A stretch of DNA of 64,000 nucleotides from CAYVTM01 sp964454645 (GTDB taxonomy: Bacteria > Bacteroidota > Bacteroidia > Sphingobacteriales > Sphingobacteriaceae), in contig CAYVTM010000003.1 of the NCBI GenBank assembly GCA_964454645.1, forward strand, positions 186,001-250,000. Direction: 5' to 3'. Under the pieces are notes generated by a model, which was not told the origin of the DNA, did not search any database, and saw only the letters and a program-made list of their open reading frames with translations. The translations under genes were made by a program, and so were the position numbers. Every line of letters starts with the position of its first letter. The stretch's first letter is position 1. Positions 43,534 through 52,753 of this stretch are shown here, in pieces.

Positions 43534-46395
43534 ATGAGAAAATTTTTACTATTCATATGTTGTCTGATTTGTATTTCGCAGGTGTCTGCACAAACCGGAA
43601 GTATCCGCGGGAAAATTACCGATAAAAAAACGAAGGAGGCAATTGTAGGCTCTACGGTAACAGTGGTCGGTACTTATTCGGGAGCAGTAACCGATATGAA
43701 CGGAAATTACGAGATCAAAAATTTAAAACCCGGCGATTACAATATCAAAGCTGTATTTATAGGATATAAAGAAATTATTTATAATGGTGTGAAAGTTACA
43801 CCCGACGCAACGGTTACTTTAAACTTAGCGCTCACCGAGCTCACTGCAGAAATTGGTGCAGTAGAAGTCCTGGGACAAAAAACCATTGTTGATTTAGAGT
43901 CCGGAAAATCCAGTACTAAAGTTACTTCCGAAGATATCAAAGATATGAACGTGAAAGATGTTCAGTCGATCGTTGCCAATCAGGCAGGTGTAAGTCAAAA
44001 CCCCGATGGTTTACAAATTCGCGGCGGACGTGTGTATGAAACACAATATTTGGTAGATGGTATCAATGCGCAGGATCCATTGGCAGGTACAGGTTTCGGG
44101 GTAGATATTGCAGCGAATGCAATCAGCGATATCGAAGTAATAACGGGTGGAGTAGGTGCTGAATATGGGGAAGGAACTTCGGGAGTAGTGCTTACACGAA
44201 TTAAAGAAGGTACCGACCGTTTCCGTATAGGCGGTTCTTACTATCGCGATAATTTATTTTTCAATGATAAATCGCAATGGAATACCGACATGCTGAGTCT
44301 TTCTTTAGGCGGCCCGCTTGTTAAAAATAAACTCTTCTACTTTGCAAGTTTTAATATGGAGCTGACGGATGAGTTCTTCAGGAATCCGGCATCACAACTA
44401 AGAAGTTCGCTATATCCTGACGAGGATTTTGTGTTTGTAACAACAAAAAAAGATTGGCTACAATGGTATAAAGAAAATAAGCAAGAAATATGGGCTCCCC
44501 GCCAGGATAATAAATGGTCGAATACATTTAAGCTTACCTATAATATTAAACAGGGGCAAAAGCTTTCGATCTCGAATCAGAACAGTGTCAACATCAATCA
44601 GAATACACGCTCCCTGCAAATTATCGGAAACAATACCATTGTCACTCCGGGCTATCAGTATTTATATAGCCTCAATCCCGACAATGCAACAACCTATACA
44701 CATAAGTCGAATCTTACCATTATCCAGTACCTGAATTTATTCAGCAAAGAATTGTCGATGGATGTATCCGTAGCACGTTTGTTTACAAACCTTCGTGCCG
44801 ATGCAAACGGACGTCCTTTCCGTCCCGAAACCATCGATCGTATTTACGACCCCCAGTCAATAGTGTCTGATCCGGTAAGTGTTTACAATCCGGGCGATTC
44901 GGTTTTGTTTGTAAATCCCGGGCCCGGATTGTATAATAACGGCGGTATCTCTACACTATGGCACGATCATTATGCACAGGAATATACTTTCAAGCTGAAG
45001 TTTAATTATGCTCCCAGCAATGCGCACTTCATCAGTTTCGGCTTTGATCATAAAGAGCAGGAATACCAATGGGTAGATGTTACGCGCCCCTGGATCGGCT
45101 CTCCGATTATTATTGATGACAGCACACGGATGCCTTCATCAAGTATCGGTCAAAGCAACGATATCTGGAAAGTGAAACCGGCTACCGGAGGTATCTTCGC
45201 TCAGGATGAAATCCGTTACAAAGGAATTATCTTAAACCTCGGAATACGTCTGAACTACTGGGCTCCCGGAGCATTCGCAGATAATGCGGTGAATGATCCG
45301 AATGCTCCCGTTATAGATGCTGTTCGTGAAAGTTATTTGGCAAATACTACCGGATTTTTAGGAAGAAAGTATAAGTTCAGGCTATTGCCTAAGCTTCGTA
45401 TCTCCTTCCCTGTTTCCGAAAACAATGTATTGTATTTTAATTACGGCCATCTAAGCCGGCTGCCGCATCCGCGTTTTGTATATGCAGGCCTCGATCCGGT
45501 ATATCAGAACCGCTCCTTCCTTTCGAACCTGGGAAACCCTGATTTGAATCCCGAAGTAACGGTGTCTTATGAAGTAGGTATCAAAACTCAGATCACCTCA
45601 AATTTTGCCATTACAGCTACGGCATTCTATAACGATAAGTTTGATTACATTGTCAGCAGAAGAATTATCGTAAAAGATCAGACGGGAAGATTTGTTGAAA
45701 AGAGTTTTAATATCAATCAGGATTATGCACGTATCCGGGGGTTTGAAGTTACGCTGAACCGTCGTATCCAACGTTGGTTCTCGGCAACATTCAGCGGTGC
45801 TTATCAAATCGCTACCGGGAAATCCAACTCTGCTTCGGAGTCGGCGTTACAAATTAAACAAACCGGTTCGGTATCCCCAACGGTTGAACAATACCTGGCA
45901 TGGGATCGTCCCTTGGATTTTAAATTGATGATGATCTTCAAGCCCGATTCGAATTTCAAAGTGTTGACAGTCCCTCTGAAAAATTTCCGCTTCTTTGTAA
46001 TCTCTACGTATAAATCCGGGTTGCGATATACACCGTATTATCAAAACGGAATAACACAAACCGGACGCCCTATTTATGAAGAAGACGAACGTAATCCATA
46101 CAGCCAATTAGGTAAACCCTGGTACAATACCGATCTGAAAATTACACGGGATATCTCTATCAAAAAGAAACAAGCGATCGGAATAAGTCTAGAAGTTAAA
46201 AATGTTTTCAATAATAAAAATGCAGCGATTATAAATCCCGTAACCGGTGGAGCTTATGAGTTGGGAGATCAGCTGCCGAACAGTTATCGCGACCCGATGT
46301 ATCCCGATCCGCAAGACAATGGAGCGCCTCCGTTTAATCCGGCAAGGTATTTAGCGCCGCGACAAGTATTGGCTGGTATTACATGGCAGTTTTAA
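43534..46395 (+). CDS. TonB-dependent receptor with carboxypeptidase-like regulatory domain
   Basis: A 953-residue outer-membrane receptor. ATG 43534 gives a normal signal peptide (RKFLLFICCLICISQVSAQ); the TTG seven codons upstream is not needed. The N-terminal domain (GSIRGKITDKKTKEAIVGST, ITDMNGNYEI-like, YNIKAVFIGYKE) is a CarboxypepD_reg-like beta-sandwich. The plug follows with VKDVQSIVANQAGVSQNPDG, LQIRGGRVYETQYLVDGINA and GAEYGEGTSGVVL. A large barrel closes the protein, ending in VLAGITWQF with a terminal Phe. This is the SusC-like/Oar-like architecture, but no SusD partner is present. The neighbour at 46417 is a PorV/PorQ-family protein, so it may work in protein translocation or surface assembly and not in nutrient uptake. 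Confidence 0.9.
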   Translation: MRKFLLFICCLICISQVSAQTGSIRGKITDKKTKEAIVGSTVTVVGTYSGAVTDMNGNYEIKNLKPGDYNIKAVFIGYKEIIYNGVKVTPDATVTLNLALTELTAEIGAVEVLGQKTIVDLESGKSSTKVTSEDIKDMNVKDVQSIVANQAGVSQNPDGLQIRGGRVYETQYLVDGINAQDPLAGTGFGVDIAANAISDIEVITGGVGAEYGEGTSGVVLTRIKEGTDRFRIGGSYYRDNLFFNDKSQWNTDMLSLSLGGPLVKNKLFYFASFNMELTDEFFRNPASQLRSSLYPDEDFVFVTTKKDWLQWYKENKQEIWAPRQDNKWSNTFKLTYNIKQGQKLSISNQNSVNINQNTRSLQIIGNNTIVTPGYQYLYSLNPDNATTYTHKSNLTIIQYLNLFSKELSMDVSVARLFTNLRADANGRPFRPETIDRIYDPQSIVSDPVSVYNPGDSVLFVNPGPGLYNNGGISTLWHDHYAQEYTFKLKFNYAPSNAHFISFGFDHKEQEYQWVDVTRPWIGSPIIIDDSTRMPSSSIGQSNDIWKVKPATGGIFAQDEIRYKGIILNLGIRLNYWAPGAFADNAVNDPNAPVIDAVRESYLANTTGFLGRKYKFRLLPKLRISFPVSENNVLYFNYGHLSRLPHPRFVYAGLDPVYQNRSFLSNLGNPDLNPEVTVSYEVGIKTQITSNFAITATAFYNDKFDYIVSRRIIVKDQTGRFVEKSFNINQDYARIRGFEVTLNRRIQRWFSATFSGAYQIATGKSNSASESALQIKQTGSVSPTVEQYLAWDRPLDFKLMMIFKPDSNFKVLTVPLKNFRFFVISTYKSGLRYTPYYQNGITQTGRPIYEEDERNPYSQLGKPWYNTDLKITRDISIKKKQAIGISLEVKNVFNNKNAAIINPVTGGAYELGDQLPNSYRDPMYPDPQDNGAPPFNPARYLAPRQVLAGITWQF

Positions 46396-46416
46396 TTTGG
46401 GATGATTTAGAAGGAT

Positions 46417-47418
46417 ATGAAAAAATTATATATCACAATTAGTATTTTGTTTTTCTGTTCGCTGGTACAAGCTCAGCTATTGCCGAATTTGGGTGGGCAA
46501 AGAGCCGGTACTTCCGCTTTTGCCTTTCTGAAGCTGAGTGCTTCTGCCCGTCAGACAGCAATGGGAGGAGCACAGATTGCCGCAAACGGGGATGTGTTCT
46601 CTACGCAGGTTAATCCCGCTGCAATGGTAGATGTAAAACAAACCTCATTCGGCTTATCGAATATGATTTACTTTGCCGATGTACAAAGTAGTTATTTGAC
46701 AGTCGTTCTGCCCGGAAAGAAATACAATTCATGGGGCTTTCATTTACAATCGCTCAGTACCAATGCCATGGAGAAACGTACCGAGTTTCAGCCATTGGGA
46801 ACAGGAGAATATTTTTATGCACAGAATATAGCCTTGGGTGTAAGCCATGCCCGCATACTTTCCGATTATTTTAGTTATGGAGTGAATGCAAAATATGTAT
46901 ATGAAGGATTGGATAATTACAAGGTGCATACCGGAGTACTGGACTTAGGCTTCTTGTATAAAACCGATTTTAAAGATTTACGCTTCGCCGTGATGCTGAA
47001 CAACTTTGGTATTAATACCCGCATTGATGGAGAAACAAAAATGTTGGCAAGCTTTAGTATGAGCAACAGAGATGTAGAAAGTTACTCTCCTCCAACCTTA
47101 TTTAAAATGGGTGTTTCCATCGTTCCGTATAAACTGAATAATAATTCATTGCTTTTTGCAGCAGAGTTACATCATCCGAACGATAACTCCGAAAACATAC
47201 GCTTAGGAGCAGAGTTCGACTGGCATAAAATAGTATTTATACGTGCCGGGTATAAAATCGGAATAAAAGATCAACGTACACCAACTTTCGGAGCAGGTAT
47301 TAAAACACGTGTGGGCCGTCATCCGCTGATGATCGATTATGCCGCAGACCCGCATCCGCATTTAGGTTTTGCGCAACAAATAGGGGTACATTTTTCAATT
47401 AATAAAGTATCGAGATAA
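46417..47418 (+). CDS. PorV/PorQ family outer-membrane protein
   Basis: A 333-residue outer-membrane beta-barrel. After the signal peptide (KKLYITISILFFCSLVQAQ) comes the family motif: AGTSAFAFLKLSASARQTAM and GGAQIAANGDVFSTQVNPAA, as in PorV/LptO and PorQ. PorV is the shuttle that carries T9SS cargo from the translocon to the attachment complex. This paralogue lies in an operon directly after a TonB-dependent receptor and 2 bases before a propeller lipoprotein. It is therefore more likely a dedicated partner for this locus than the housekeeping PorV. It ends with FAQQIGVHFSIN. Confidence 0.85.
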   Translation: MKKLYITISILFFCSLVQAQLLPNLGGQRAGTSAFAFLKLSASARQTAMGGAQIAANGDVFSTQVNPAAMVDVKQTSFGLSNMIYFADVQSSYLTVVLPGKKYNSWGFHLQSLSTNAMEKRTEFQPLGTGEYFYAQNIALGVSHARILSDYFSYGVNAKYVYEGLDNYKVHTGVLDLGFLYKTDFKDLRFAVMLNNFGINTRIDGETKMLASFSMSNRDVESYSPPTLFKMGVSIVPYKLNNNSLLFAAELHHPNDNSENIRLGAEFDWHKIVFIRAGYKIGIKDQRTPTFGAGIKTRVGRHPLMIDYAADPHPHLGFAQQIGVHFSINKVSR

Positions 47419-47420
47419 GT

Positions 47421-48617
47421 ATGAAAATAAAACCGCATTATCTTTTATTTCTTAGCTTGTGGTTTTTTGCATCCTGCGAAAAACCATTGGGGGATAAAAC
47501 CGATCTGAGCTTTATTGATGTACCGGTTTACGATCAGGAAATGATTGCTTTTGTACCTATTCAACCGGCAATAACTCATCTTTCCAATCCCGTAGATATT
47601 TGTGTGGGCTACGATGAACTGATCTATATTGCCGATCAGGCTTCCGGACGTATCACGGCCTTTGATCAGTCGGGGAAGGTATTAGGTACATATAATTTAC
47701 CCGGAGTAAAAGCGCTGGCTATGGATCGTAGTTTGGAAATATTAGCGCTTGCGAAATACGACACACTTATCAACGGAGTTAATTATAAGCTGGATGCGAT
47801 TTATCGTTTATCCTTAATTTCTAATAATGGTTATGGAATACAGCATGCGAAAATTATCCGCAAAGTGGTTCATCCTTTTTATTTTAAAACAAGCTTTACT
47901 ACTTCCGATACAGCAGTACATTTAAACGGTATCAGTATCATGGCCGATAACAAGTATTATGTAAGCCGTTCAGGACCTTCTAATATTCCCGGTCAGATCG
48001 GAGGACCCGATGATGCAATCCTGGTTTTTAATCCGGGCGATGTATTTGAAACAACGGTAAGTGTTACCACCGAGCAGGGGTTGATAAGTGATTATTTCCG
48101 TAAACCTTTTGCCATATCTACTTTGGCAAAAGCTCCGCAATCGACCGTTGTACGAACCGGTGGAGATTTTCTATTTACCTCTATCTCTAATCAGACGGCT
48201 ATTAAAGCACAATACATACGTTTCGAATCAAGCGATTTCGGATCGAGTTATCACTTGAATACCGCATTAGCAGGATCAGACACATCCAAGGCTGATGGTT
48301 TTATGTACACTCCTAATCGATTTATATCCCCCAAAGGAATAACCATTGCGGGTGATGGAAGCAATTATATTTTTGTTTCCGATGCGATGAAAGATTCGGT
48401 TTATCTTTTTACAATGCAAGGCTTGGAAGGGGTACAGCCCCCTCCGGGAAATGATTCGAAGAAGAATATCAATGTATCTTTCGGAGGAAGGGGAACGGGG
48501 CTAAAGCAGTTCCGGGCACCTGCTGCAATGGCTTATCACAATAAGATATTGTATGTTCTGGATACCGGTAATGGAAGGATCCTGCGCTTTAAACTTACTA
48601 CAGATTTCAACGACTGA
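47421..48617 (+). CDS. NHL/6-bladed beta-propeller lipoprotein
   Basis: A 398-residue lipoprotein: LLFLSLWFFASCEKP gives the lipobox (FASC). The mature part is a beta-propeller with NHL-like blades. Clear ones are NPVDICVGYDELIYIADQAS and GRITAFDQSGKVLGTY at the start, and FRAPAAMAYHNKILYVLDTG with NGRILRFKL at the end. There is also a blade with SPKGITIAGDGSNYIFVSDA. Propellers of this type usually bind proteins or glycans. It is the last gene of the operon starting at 42010, two bases after the PorV-like stop, and may be a surface-exposed component of the same complex. No enzymatic motif is seen. Confidence 0.82.
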   Translation: MKIKPHYLLFLSLWFFASCEKPLGDKTDLSFIDVPVYDQEMIAFVPIQPAITHLSNPVDICVGYDELIYIADQASGRITAFDQSGKVLGTYNLPGVKALAMDRSLEILALAKYDTLINGVNYKLDAIYRLSLISNNGYGIQHAKIIRKVVHPFYFKTSFTTSDTAVHLNGISIMADNKYYVSRSGPSNIPGQIGGPDDAILVFNPGDVFETTVSVTTEQGLISDYFRKPFAISTLAKAPQSTVVRTGGDFLFTSISNQTAIKAQYIRFESSDFGSSYHLNTALAGSDTSKADGFMYTPNRFISPKGITIAGDGSNYIFVSDAMKDSVYLFTMQGLEGVQPPPGNDSKKNINVSFGGRGTGLKQFRAPAAMAYHNKILYVLDTGNGRILRFKLTTDFND

Positions 48618-48689
48618 GTCTAAAAGTAAAGTTTAAGCGATTTGAGGGCCGATAAATAAATTCTGTTTATTTTTTCGATTTTTTTATTC

Positions 48690-48697
48690 TACCTTTG
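48690..48697 (+). promoter_or_regulatory. -7 box of RNA helicase promoter
   Basis: TACCTTTG, an exact match to TAnnTTTG, 41 bases before the ATG at 48738. A -33 TTG is not clear; the region upstream is T-rich. Confidence 0.6.
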
Positions 48698-48703
48698 CGC
48701 CGT

Positions 48704-48723
48704 CTTAGGCAAGACCGCCTAGG
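48704..48723 (+). promoter_or_regulatory. Short hairpin in the helicase 5' leader
   Basis: CTTAGGC (48704-48710) pairs with GCCTAGG (48717-48723, one G-U) around AAGACC. It sits at the very 5' end of the predicted mRNA, where it could stabilise the transcript or respond to temperature. Confidence 0.4.
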
Positions 48724-48737
48724 TTTAAAAATTATAT

Positions 48738-50582
48738 ATGAACCCATTTGAACAATTGGGTGTCAGTCCGAAAGTTGTACAGGCAATTTCTGAGCTTGGC
48801 TACGTCTCGCCAACGCCTATCCAGGAACAATCCATCCCGGTATTACTTAAAGGAGATCGCGACTTCGTCGGTCTGGCACAAACAGGAACAGGTAAAACTG
48901 CTGCTTTTGGCTTACCCTTATTAGAGTTGATAGACATCAGTCTGAATCAACCCCAGGCACTTATTTTGTGCCCAACACGCGAATTATGTCTTCAGATAGC
49001 GAAAGACATAGAAGGATATGGTCAACATATCAAAGGCCTCAATGTAGTGGCAGTATATGGTGGAGCGAGTATCGTGAATCAATTACGCGATATTAAGAGA
49101 GGAGCTCATATCATTGTAGCGACCCCCGGTCGTATGCTGGATGTACTCGAACGCCGTGCGATTAATTTCGGACAGGTAGAGTATGTAGTATTGGATGAAG
49201 CCGATGAAATGTTAAACATGGGTTTTCAGGAAGATATCAACAGCATTCTTTCGAATACACCCGAAGAAAAAGTAACCTGGTTGTTTTCGGCTACCATGCC
49301 AACGGAAGTCCGTAGAATTGCCAAAAAATACATGGAAGATCCTTTCGAATTGACGATCGGTTCTAAAAACACCGGTAACGTTAATATCGAACACGAATAT
49401 TATATCGTTCGTCCGCGCGATAAATACGCAGCTTTAAAACGTATCGTCGATTACAATCCCGATATTTTTGCAATCGTATTTTCACGTACCAAAATCGAAA
49501 CGCAGGAAATCGCGGAGGCACTTATTAAAGATGGTTACAATGCCGATTCATTACATGGAGACTTATCGCAACAACAACGCGATAAAGTGATGAAGCGATA
49601 CAGAGATCGTTCTTTGCAGATATTGGTTGCTACCGATGTTGCCGCAAGGGGGATTGATGTAAACGATGTAACGCATGTTATCAACTTTTCTTTACCGGAT
49701 GAAATTGAAAATTATACGCACCGAAGCGGTCGTACAGCAAGAGCAGGGAAAACAGGTATTTCCATCTGCATAATTTCTTCCAGAGAAGTAGGCAAGATCC
49801 GCCAGATCGAAAAAGTAATCGGTAAGAAATTTACCGCTGCTGAAATTCCGAATGGCTTTGATGTCTGTGAAAAACAATTGTTTTCTATGGTACATCGTGT
49901 AAACAATGTACAGGTAAATGAAGCGCAGATAGAGCAATACTTACAGCGTATTTACGATGAGTTTGCAGAGCTAAGCAAAGAAGAAGTGATCAAGCGTTTT
50001 ACATCGCTAGAGTTTAACAGATTTTTAGAATATTATAAAAATGCTCCCGACTTGAATGCGAAAGCCGATGACAGGGGTGAACGCAATACCATGAGTCGTG
50101 CCCGTAGTGGGGATTTCACCCGTTTGTTTATCAATTTAGGTTCGGTAGATGAGTTTAACCGTGGAGAGATGTTAGGTTTTGTATGTAATACAGCTAATGT
50201 CCCGGGAACGAAAATCGGAAAAATTGATATCAAAGGTGTGTACTCTTTCTTCGAGGTAGAAAATGATTTAGTAGAGCCGATTATGTCGGCATTTAAATCG
50301 ATACAACATAAAGGAAGAAGTGTGCGTATTGAGATTTCCGGTGAGGCTGCAGAAAGCAGGTCACGTGGTGGAAGATCGGGTGGTGGAGAGCGTCGTTCAT
50401 CATACGGAGGAGGAAATTCTTACGGTGGTGGAGGTCGCAGAGATTCGGGAAGATCGTATGGAAGCCGAAACGGAAGTTCGTCAGGCTCATCGAGATCAGC
50501 AGCAGGAGGAAGAACTCCGGACAGATCCGAAAGCCGCCCACGCCGCGAACGTAAAGATTCGGGCAGGGGTGGAAAATGGTAA
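48738..50582 (+). CDS. DEAD-box ATP-dependent RNA helicase with DbpA-like and RG-rich C-terminus
   Basis: A 614-residue cytoplasmic RNA helicase of the DeaD/CsdA group, involved in ribosome assembly and RNA unwinding at low temperature. The helicase core has the Q motif YVSPTPIQEQSIP, Walker A AQTGTGKTAAF, motif Ia PTRELCLQ, the DEAD box in VVLDEADEMLNMGF, motif III SAT, and motif VI HRSGRTARAG (HRIGRTGRAG in many homologues). A DbpA-type RNA-binding domain (about 450-530, DFTRLFINLGSVDEFN and GVYSFFEVE) follows. The last 80 residues are Gly/Arg/Ser-rich with many RG and RS pairs, a disordered RNA-binding tail. It is monocistronic, with a consensus -7 box and a strong terminator. Confidence 0.95.
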   Translation: MNPFEQLGVSPKVVQAISELGYVSPTPIQEQSIPVLLKGDRDFVGLAQTGTGKTAAFGLPLLELIDISLNQPQALILCPTRELCLQIAKDIEGYGQHIKGLNVVAVYGGASIVNQLRDIKRGAHIIVATPGRMLDVLERRAINFGQVEYVVLDEADEMLNMGFQEDINSILSNTPEEKVTWLFSATMPTEVRRIAKKYMEDPFELTIGSKNTGNVNIEHEYYIVRPRDKYAALKRIVDYNPDIFAIVFSRTKIETQEIAEALIKDGYNADSLHGDLSQQQRDKVMKRYRDRSLQILVATDVAARGIDVNDVTHVINFSLPDEIENYTHRSGRTARAGKTGISICIISSREVGKIRQIEKVIGKKFTAAEIPNGFDVCEKQLFSMVHRVNNVQVNEAQIEQYLQRIYDEFAELSKEEVIKRFTSLEFNRFLEYYKNAPDLNAKADDRGERNTMSRARSGDFTRLFINLGSVDEFNRGEMLGFVCNTANVPGTKIGKIDIKGVYSFFEVENDLVEPIMSAFKSIQHKGRSVRIEISGEAAESRSRGGRSGGGERRSSYGGGNSYGGGGRRDSGRSYGSRNGSSSGSSRSAAGGRTPDRSESRPRRERKDSGRGGKW

Positions 50583-50586
50583 TAAC

Positions 50587-50616
50587 AAAAAAGACCCGGA
50601 TTCCGGGTCTTTTTTA
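50587..50616. terminator. Bidirectional terminator
   Basis: AAAAAAGACCCGGA (50587-50600) pairs with TCCGGGTCTTTTTT (50602-50615) between the convergent helicase and DUF4293 genes. Confidence 0.88.
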
Positions 50617-50653
50617 TTTCTAATTACTTTTTGTTTAGGTAAGAATTCGGAGA

Positions 50654-51139
50654 TTATCGCAAACGATCTGCCGAACGTACCAAAGCTTCATCCTTACGAA
50701 CAGCTCTTGCAGCAAGGGCGGTAAAAAGAATCGCAAGCGATGGAAGAAAAGCCCCAATACCATATTTGATATTAGAAATTTCCAAGGATTTGATCTCTTG
50801 GGCAATCATCGCGAATACAAACAACATCAACGAAAACTCCAGAACGATTAAGATACGGGCAATGCTTAACTGTTGTTTGCGGTTTTTGTACAGGAAGATG
50901 CAAACAATTAATGCCAGGCCTATACAGATACTCATTAAAAATTGTGGAAATCGAAAATTTACGTTTGTATATTCTAAAGCAGTTTCTGCTTTTTCAAGAG
51001 TCCCGTTAATCATTATCTTAACCTGGATGTATTCCGTGCCATTACTGATCTTGTCAAATTGATAAATCGGGAAATACATCATCAAGGCTAATGCTACCGA
51101 TGCCAGGAATAAATAAATAGTTTGAACACGCTGTATCAT
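50654..51139 (-). CDS. DUF4293 integral membrane protein
   Basis: A 161-residue inner-membrane protein with four predicted helices: VQTIYLFLASVALALMMYF, FLMSICIGLALIVCIFLY, ILIVLEFSLMLFVFAMIAQ and IGAFLPSLAILFTALAARA. A short polar loop of about 40 residues lies between helices 1 and 2. The start MIQRVQTIYLFLA and the end ALVRSADRLR match the Bacteroidota family DUF4293 as I remember it; its function is unknown. I take ATG 51139 and not the TTG at 51157: it is the usual family start and follows an exact -7 box by about 15 bases. Confidence 0.88.
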   Translation of the reverse strand: MIQRVQTIYLFLASVALALMMYFPIYQFDKISNGTEYIQVKIMINGTLEKAETALEYTNVNFRFPQFLMSICIGLALIVCIFLYKNRKQQLSIARILIVLEFSLMLFVFAMIAQEIKSLEISNIKYGIGAFLPSLAILFTALAARAVRKDEALVRSADRLR

Positions 51140-51154
51140 AAGTATAAAATTTTC

Positions 51155-51162
51155 CAAAAGTA
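51155..51162 (-). promoter_or_regulatory. -7 box of DUF4293 gene
   Basis: On the minus strand the bases read TACTTTTG, an exact TAnnTTTG match, leaving a very short leader before the ATG at 51139. Confidence 0.55.
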
Positions 51163-51354
51163 CTAAAATATTGAATGGGATGTATAATCTGTAAGATCTA
51201 TATAAGCCTCCAAATCTGATATTCTATTCAATGAACAGGCTTCTTATAAATAGGATCCTATTCAATTAATTCTTGCCGTATTCCGTTGTTTTTAAGTATG
51301 TTATAACATTTAATATACCCATAATTAAGTATATGTTATGCAGAGATAAGGGTC
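51163..51354. other. Intergenic region with palindromes
   Basis: AT-rich gap between divergent genes. It holds a perfect 12-bp palindrome ATGTTATAACAT (51298-51309), a related TTAAGTATATGTTATG about 25 bases later, and two CTATTCAAT copies. These could be operator sites for the flanking genes; no ORF is seen. Confidence 0.35.
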
Positions 51355-51362
51355 TAATTTTG
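51355..51362 (+). promoter_or_regulatory. -7 box upstream of 429-aa gene
   Basis: TAATTTTG, an exact TAnnTTTG match 24 bases before the ATG at 51386. No TTG stands at -33. Confidence 0.5.
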
Positions 51363-51385
51363 AGTAATAAATTAGACTATATGAT

Positions 51386-52675
51386 ATGAAAACTCTGATC
51401 TTAACAACAACAATGTGGATTTTTTTTTGTAGCTCAGCCTGGGCTCGTATTGAAATAAAAAATCCGAAAAATGAATTTAGCGAAATAGTATCAATAACTC
51501 CTCTTGATTCTTCTGACAGCTTTGATAGTTTACAAGTTGAAAAAGTTAAACTGGAAAAGTATGTACAGAAAAAAGATAGTATACTTGAGCAGGTCTCTTC
51601 GGTATTAAACAGAAAAGTTCTGGGTGAACAAGTTGGATACCTAACTATTAAAGGTCCGAATGTTAATATTTATGATGGTAAGTCAACAAGTACTAAGAAG
51701 ATAAAACAGGTTGATATAAATATTCATGAAGGTTCTATATTTTCAATTCATTTAACTACTGATGATAACAAGGTATATTTAAACAAAAAGTCACAGATAT
51801 CTCTCAATTCATTTAACAGGCGCGCGCGAGATCGAATAAGGGAGGAAAACAAGGGGACTACCGGATATGCGGAATTGGGGGAATTTTTACGCTATCAGTC
51901 TTTGTATGGCAGATTAACTCTTCCGGATGATACGGTAGTCACATTAATTCCCAATATTGTCGATACCGCTTTTTTAAAGCTTGACCCATCGATATCAAAC
52001 CTTATTGAAGGGAGAATCTATTCCGATGTAATGGGTCTATCCGGAAAAGCAAACGGAATAATTCAAACCGAATTATATACCAGGTTTTTAGGGAATACAC
52101 TAAACCTGCCAAATTCTAGATATGTACCTGCTAACTTTGTTGCACCGTATTTTTTGTACTCTAAATTTGATAGTGAGTTTGATACAATTGCTTTAAATGC
52201 AGATACCAGTATTAGTAGAATGCGGCTGATACAATTAGCGCCCATACATTACGGAATTACCTTTAATGTACTTTCTTATTTTCGTGTTTATCGGTTTGAA
52301 TTAAATTTTGGACTACAAGGAAGCCTTACGCGTAATGTTGTATTTCCCGATAGTACAGTAGCTGATATAAATCAATACTCTTGTTATTTTCAGATTGGAG
52401 GAGTAGTGACACGAGGAAAAAATTACGGATTAGAATTTTCAGCAAAGGTGTATCGCAGCAAACTTGCCGACAGGCCCTCGTTGAATCCTGTATTAAATCC
52501 AACCGCTATTTGGGTATTAAGCCCTGAAGCAAATTTGTTTTGGTTTCCGGGAAATGATAAGCACAATAAAATATTTTTCAGATACAGAGGATTCTATAAT
52601 TTGACGGATGAGGATACTAATTTTATTCAATTACAACTCGGGTATTCCTTTAGTATAAATAAGTTGTTTAAATAG
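51386..52675 (+). CDS. Exported protein with probable outer-membrane barrel domain, unknown
   Basis: A 429-residue protein I do not recognise. It has a signal peptide (KTLILTTTMWIFFCSSAWA). A polar region (about 20-190) contains one short helical stretch rich in Lys and Glu (LQVEKVKLEKYVQKKDSILE). The C-terminal 200 residues alternate hydrophobic and polar residues (YGITFNVLSYFRVYRFELNF, NYGLEFSAKVYRSKL, NFIQLQLGYSFSINKLFK) and end like an outer-membrane barrel. Codon and base use look more AT-rich than in neighbouring genes, by eye. It has its own promoter, with palindromes upstream. The convergent haem locus follows. No functional guess is justified. Confidence 0.7.
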   Translation: MKTLILTTTMWIFFCSSAWARIEIKNPKNEFSEIVSITPLDSSDSFDSLQVEKVKLEKYVQKKDSILEQVSSVLNRKVLGEQVGYLTIKGPNVNIYDGKSTSTKKIKQVDINIHEGSIFSIHLTTDDNKVYLNKKSQISLNSFNRRARDRIREENKGTTGYAELGEFLRYQSLYGRLTLPDDTVVTLIPNIVDTAFLKLDPSISNLIEGRIYSDVMGLSGKANGIIQTELYTRFLGNTLNLPNSRYVPANFVAPYFLYSKFDSEFDTIALNADTSISRMRLIQLAPIHYGITFNVLSYFRVYRFELNFGLQGSLTRNVVFPDSTVADINQYSCYFQIGGVVTRGKNYGLEFSAKVYRSKLADRPSLNPVLNPTAIWVLSPEANLFWFPGNDKHNKIFFRYRGFYNLTDEDTNFIQLQLGYSFSINKLFK

Positions 52676-52753
52676 ATAGAAGTCCTTTTTGTTCTTTCGC
52701 TGTAATAAGCTATCATGTACGCTTGCAATTAGGTGGAACGAGGTATTCTTAGA

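Noticed and set aside
50320..50724. Plus-strand ORF over the 3' end of the helicase gene
   Set aside because: It is an out-of-frame shadow of the Gly/Arg-rich tail and runs through the terminator; no recognisable protein features.
51140..51157. TTG start giving six extra residues for DUF4293
   Set aside because: It would put the start inside the predicted -7 box; the ATG at 51139 matches family starts.
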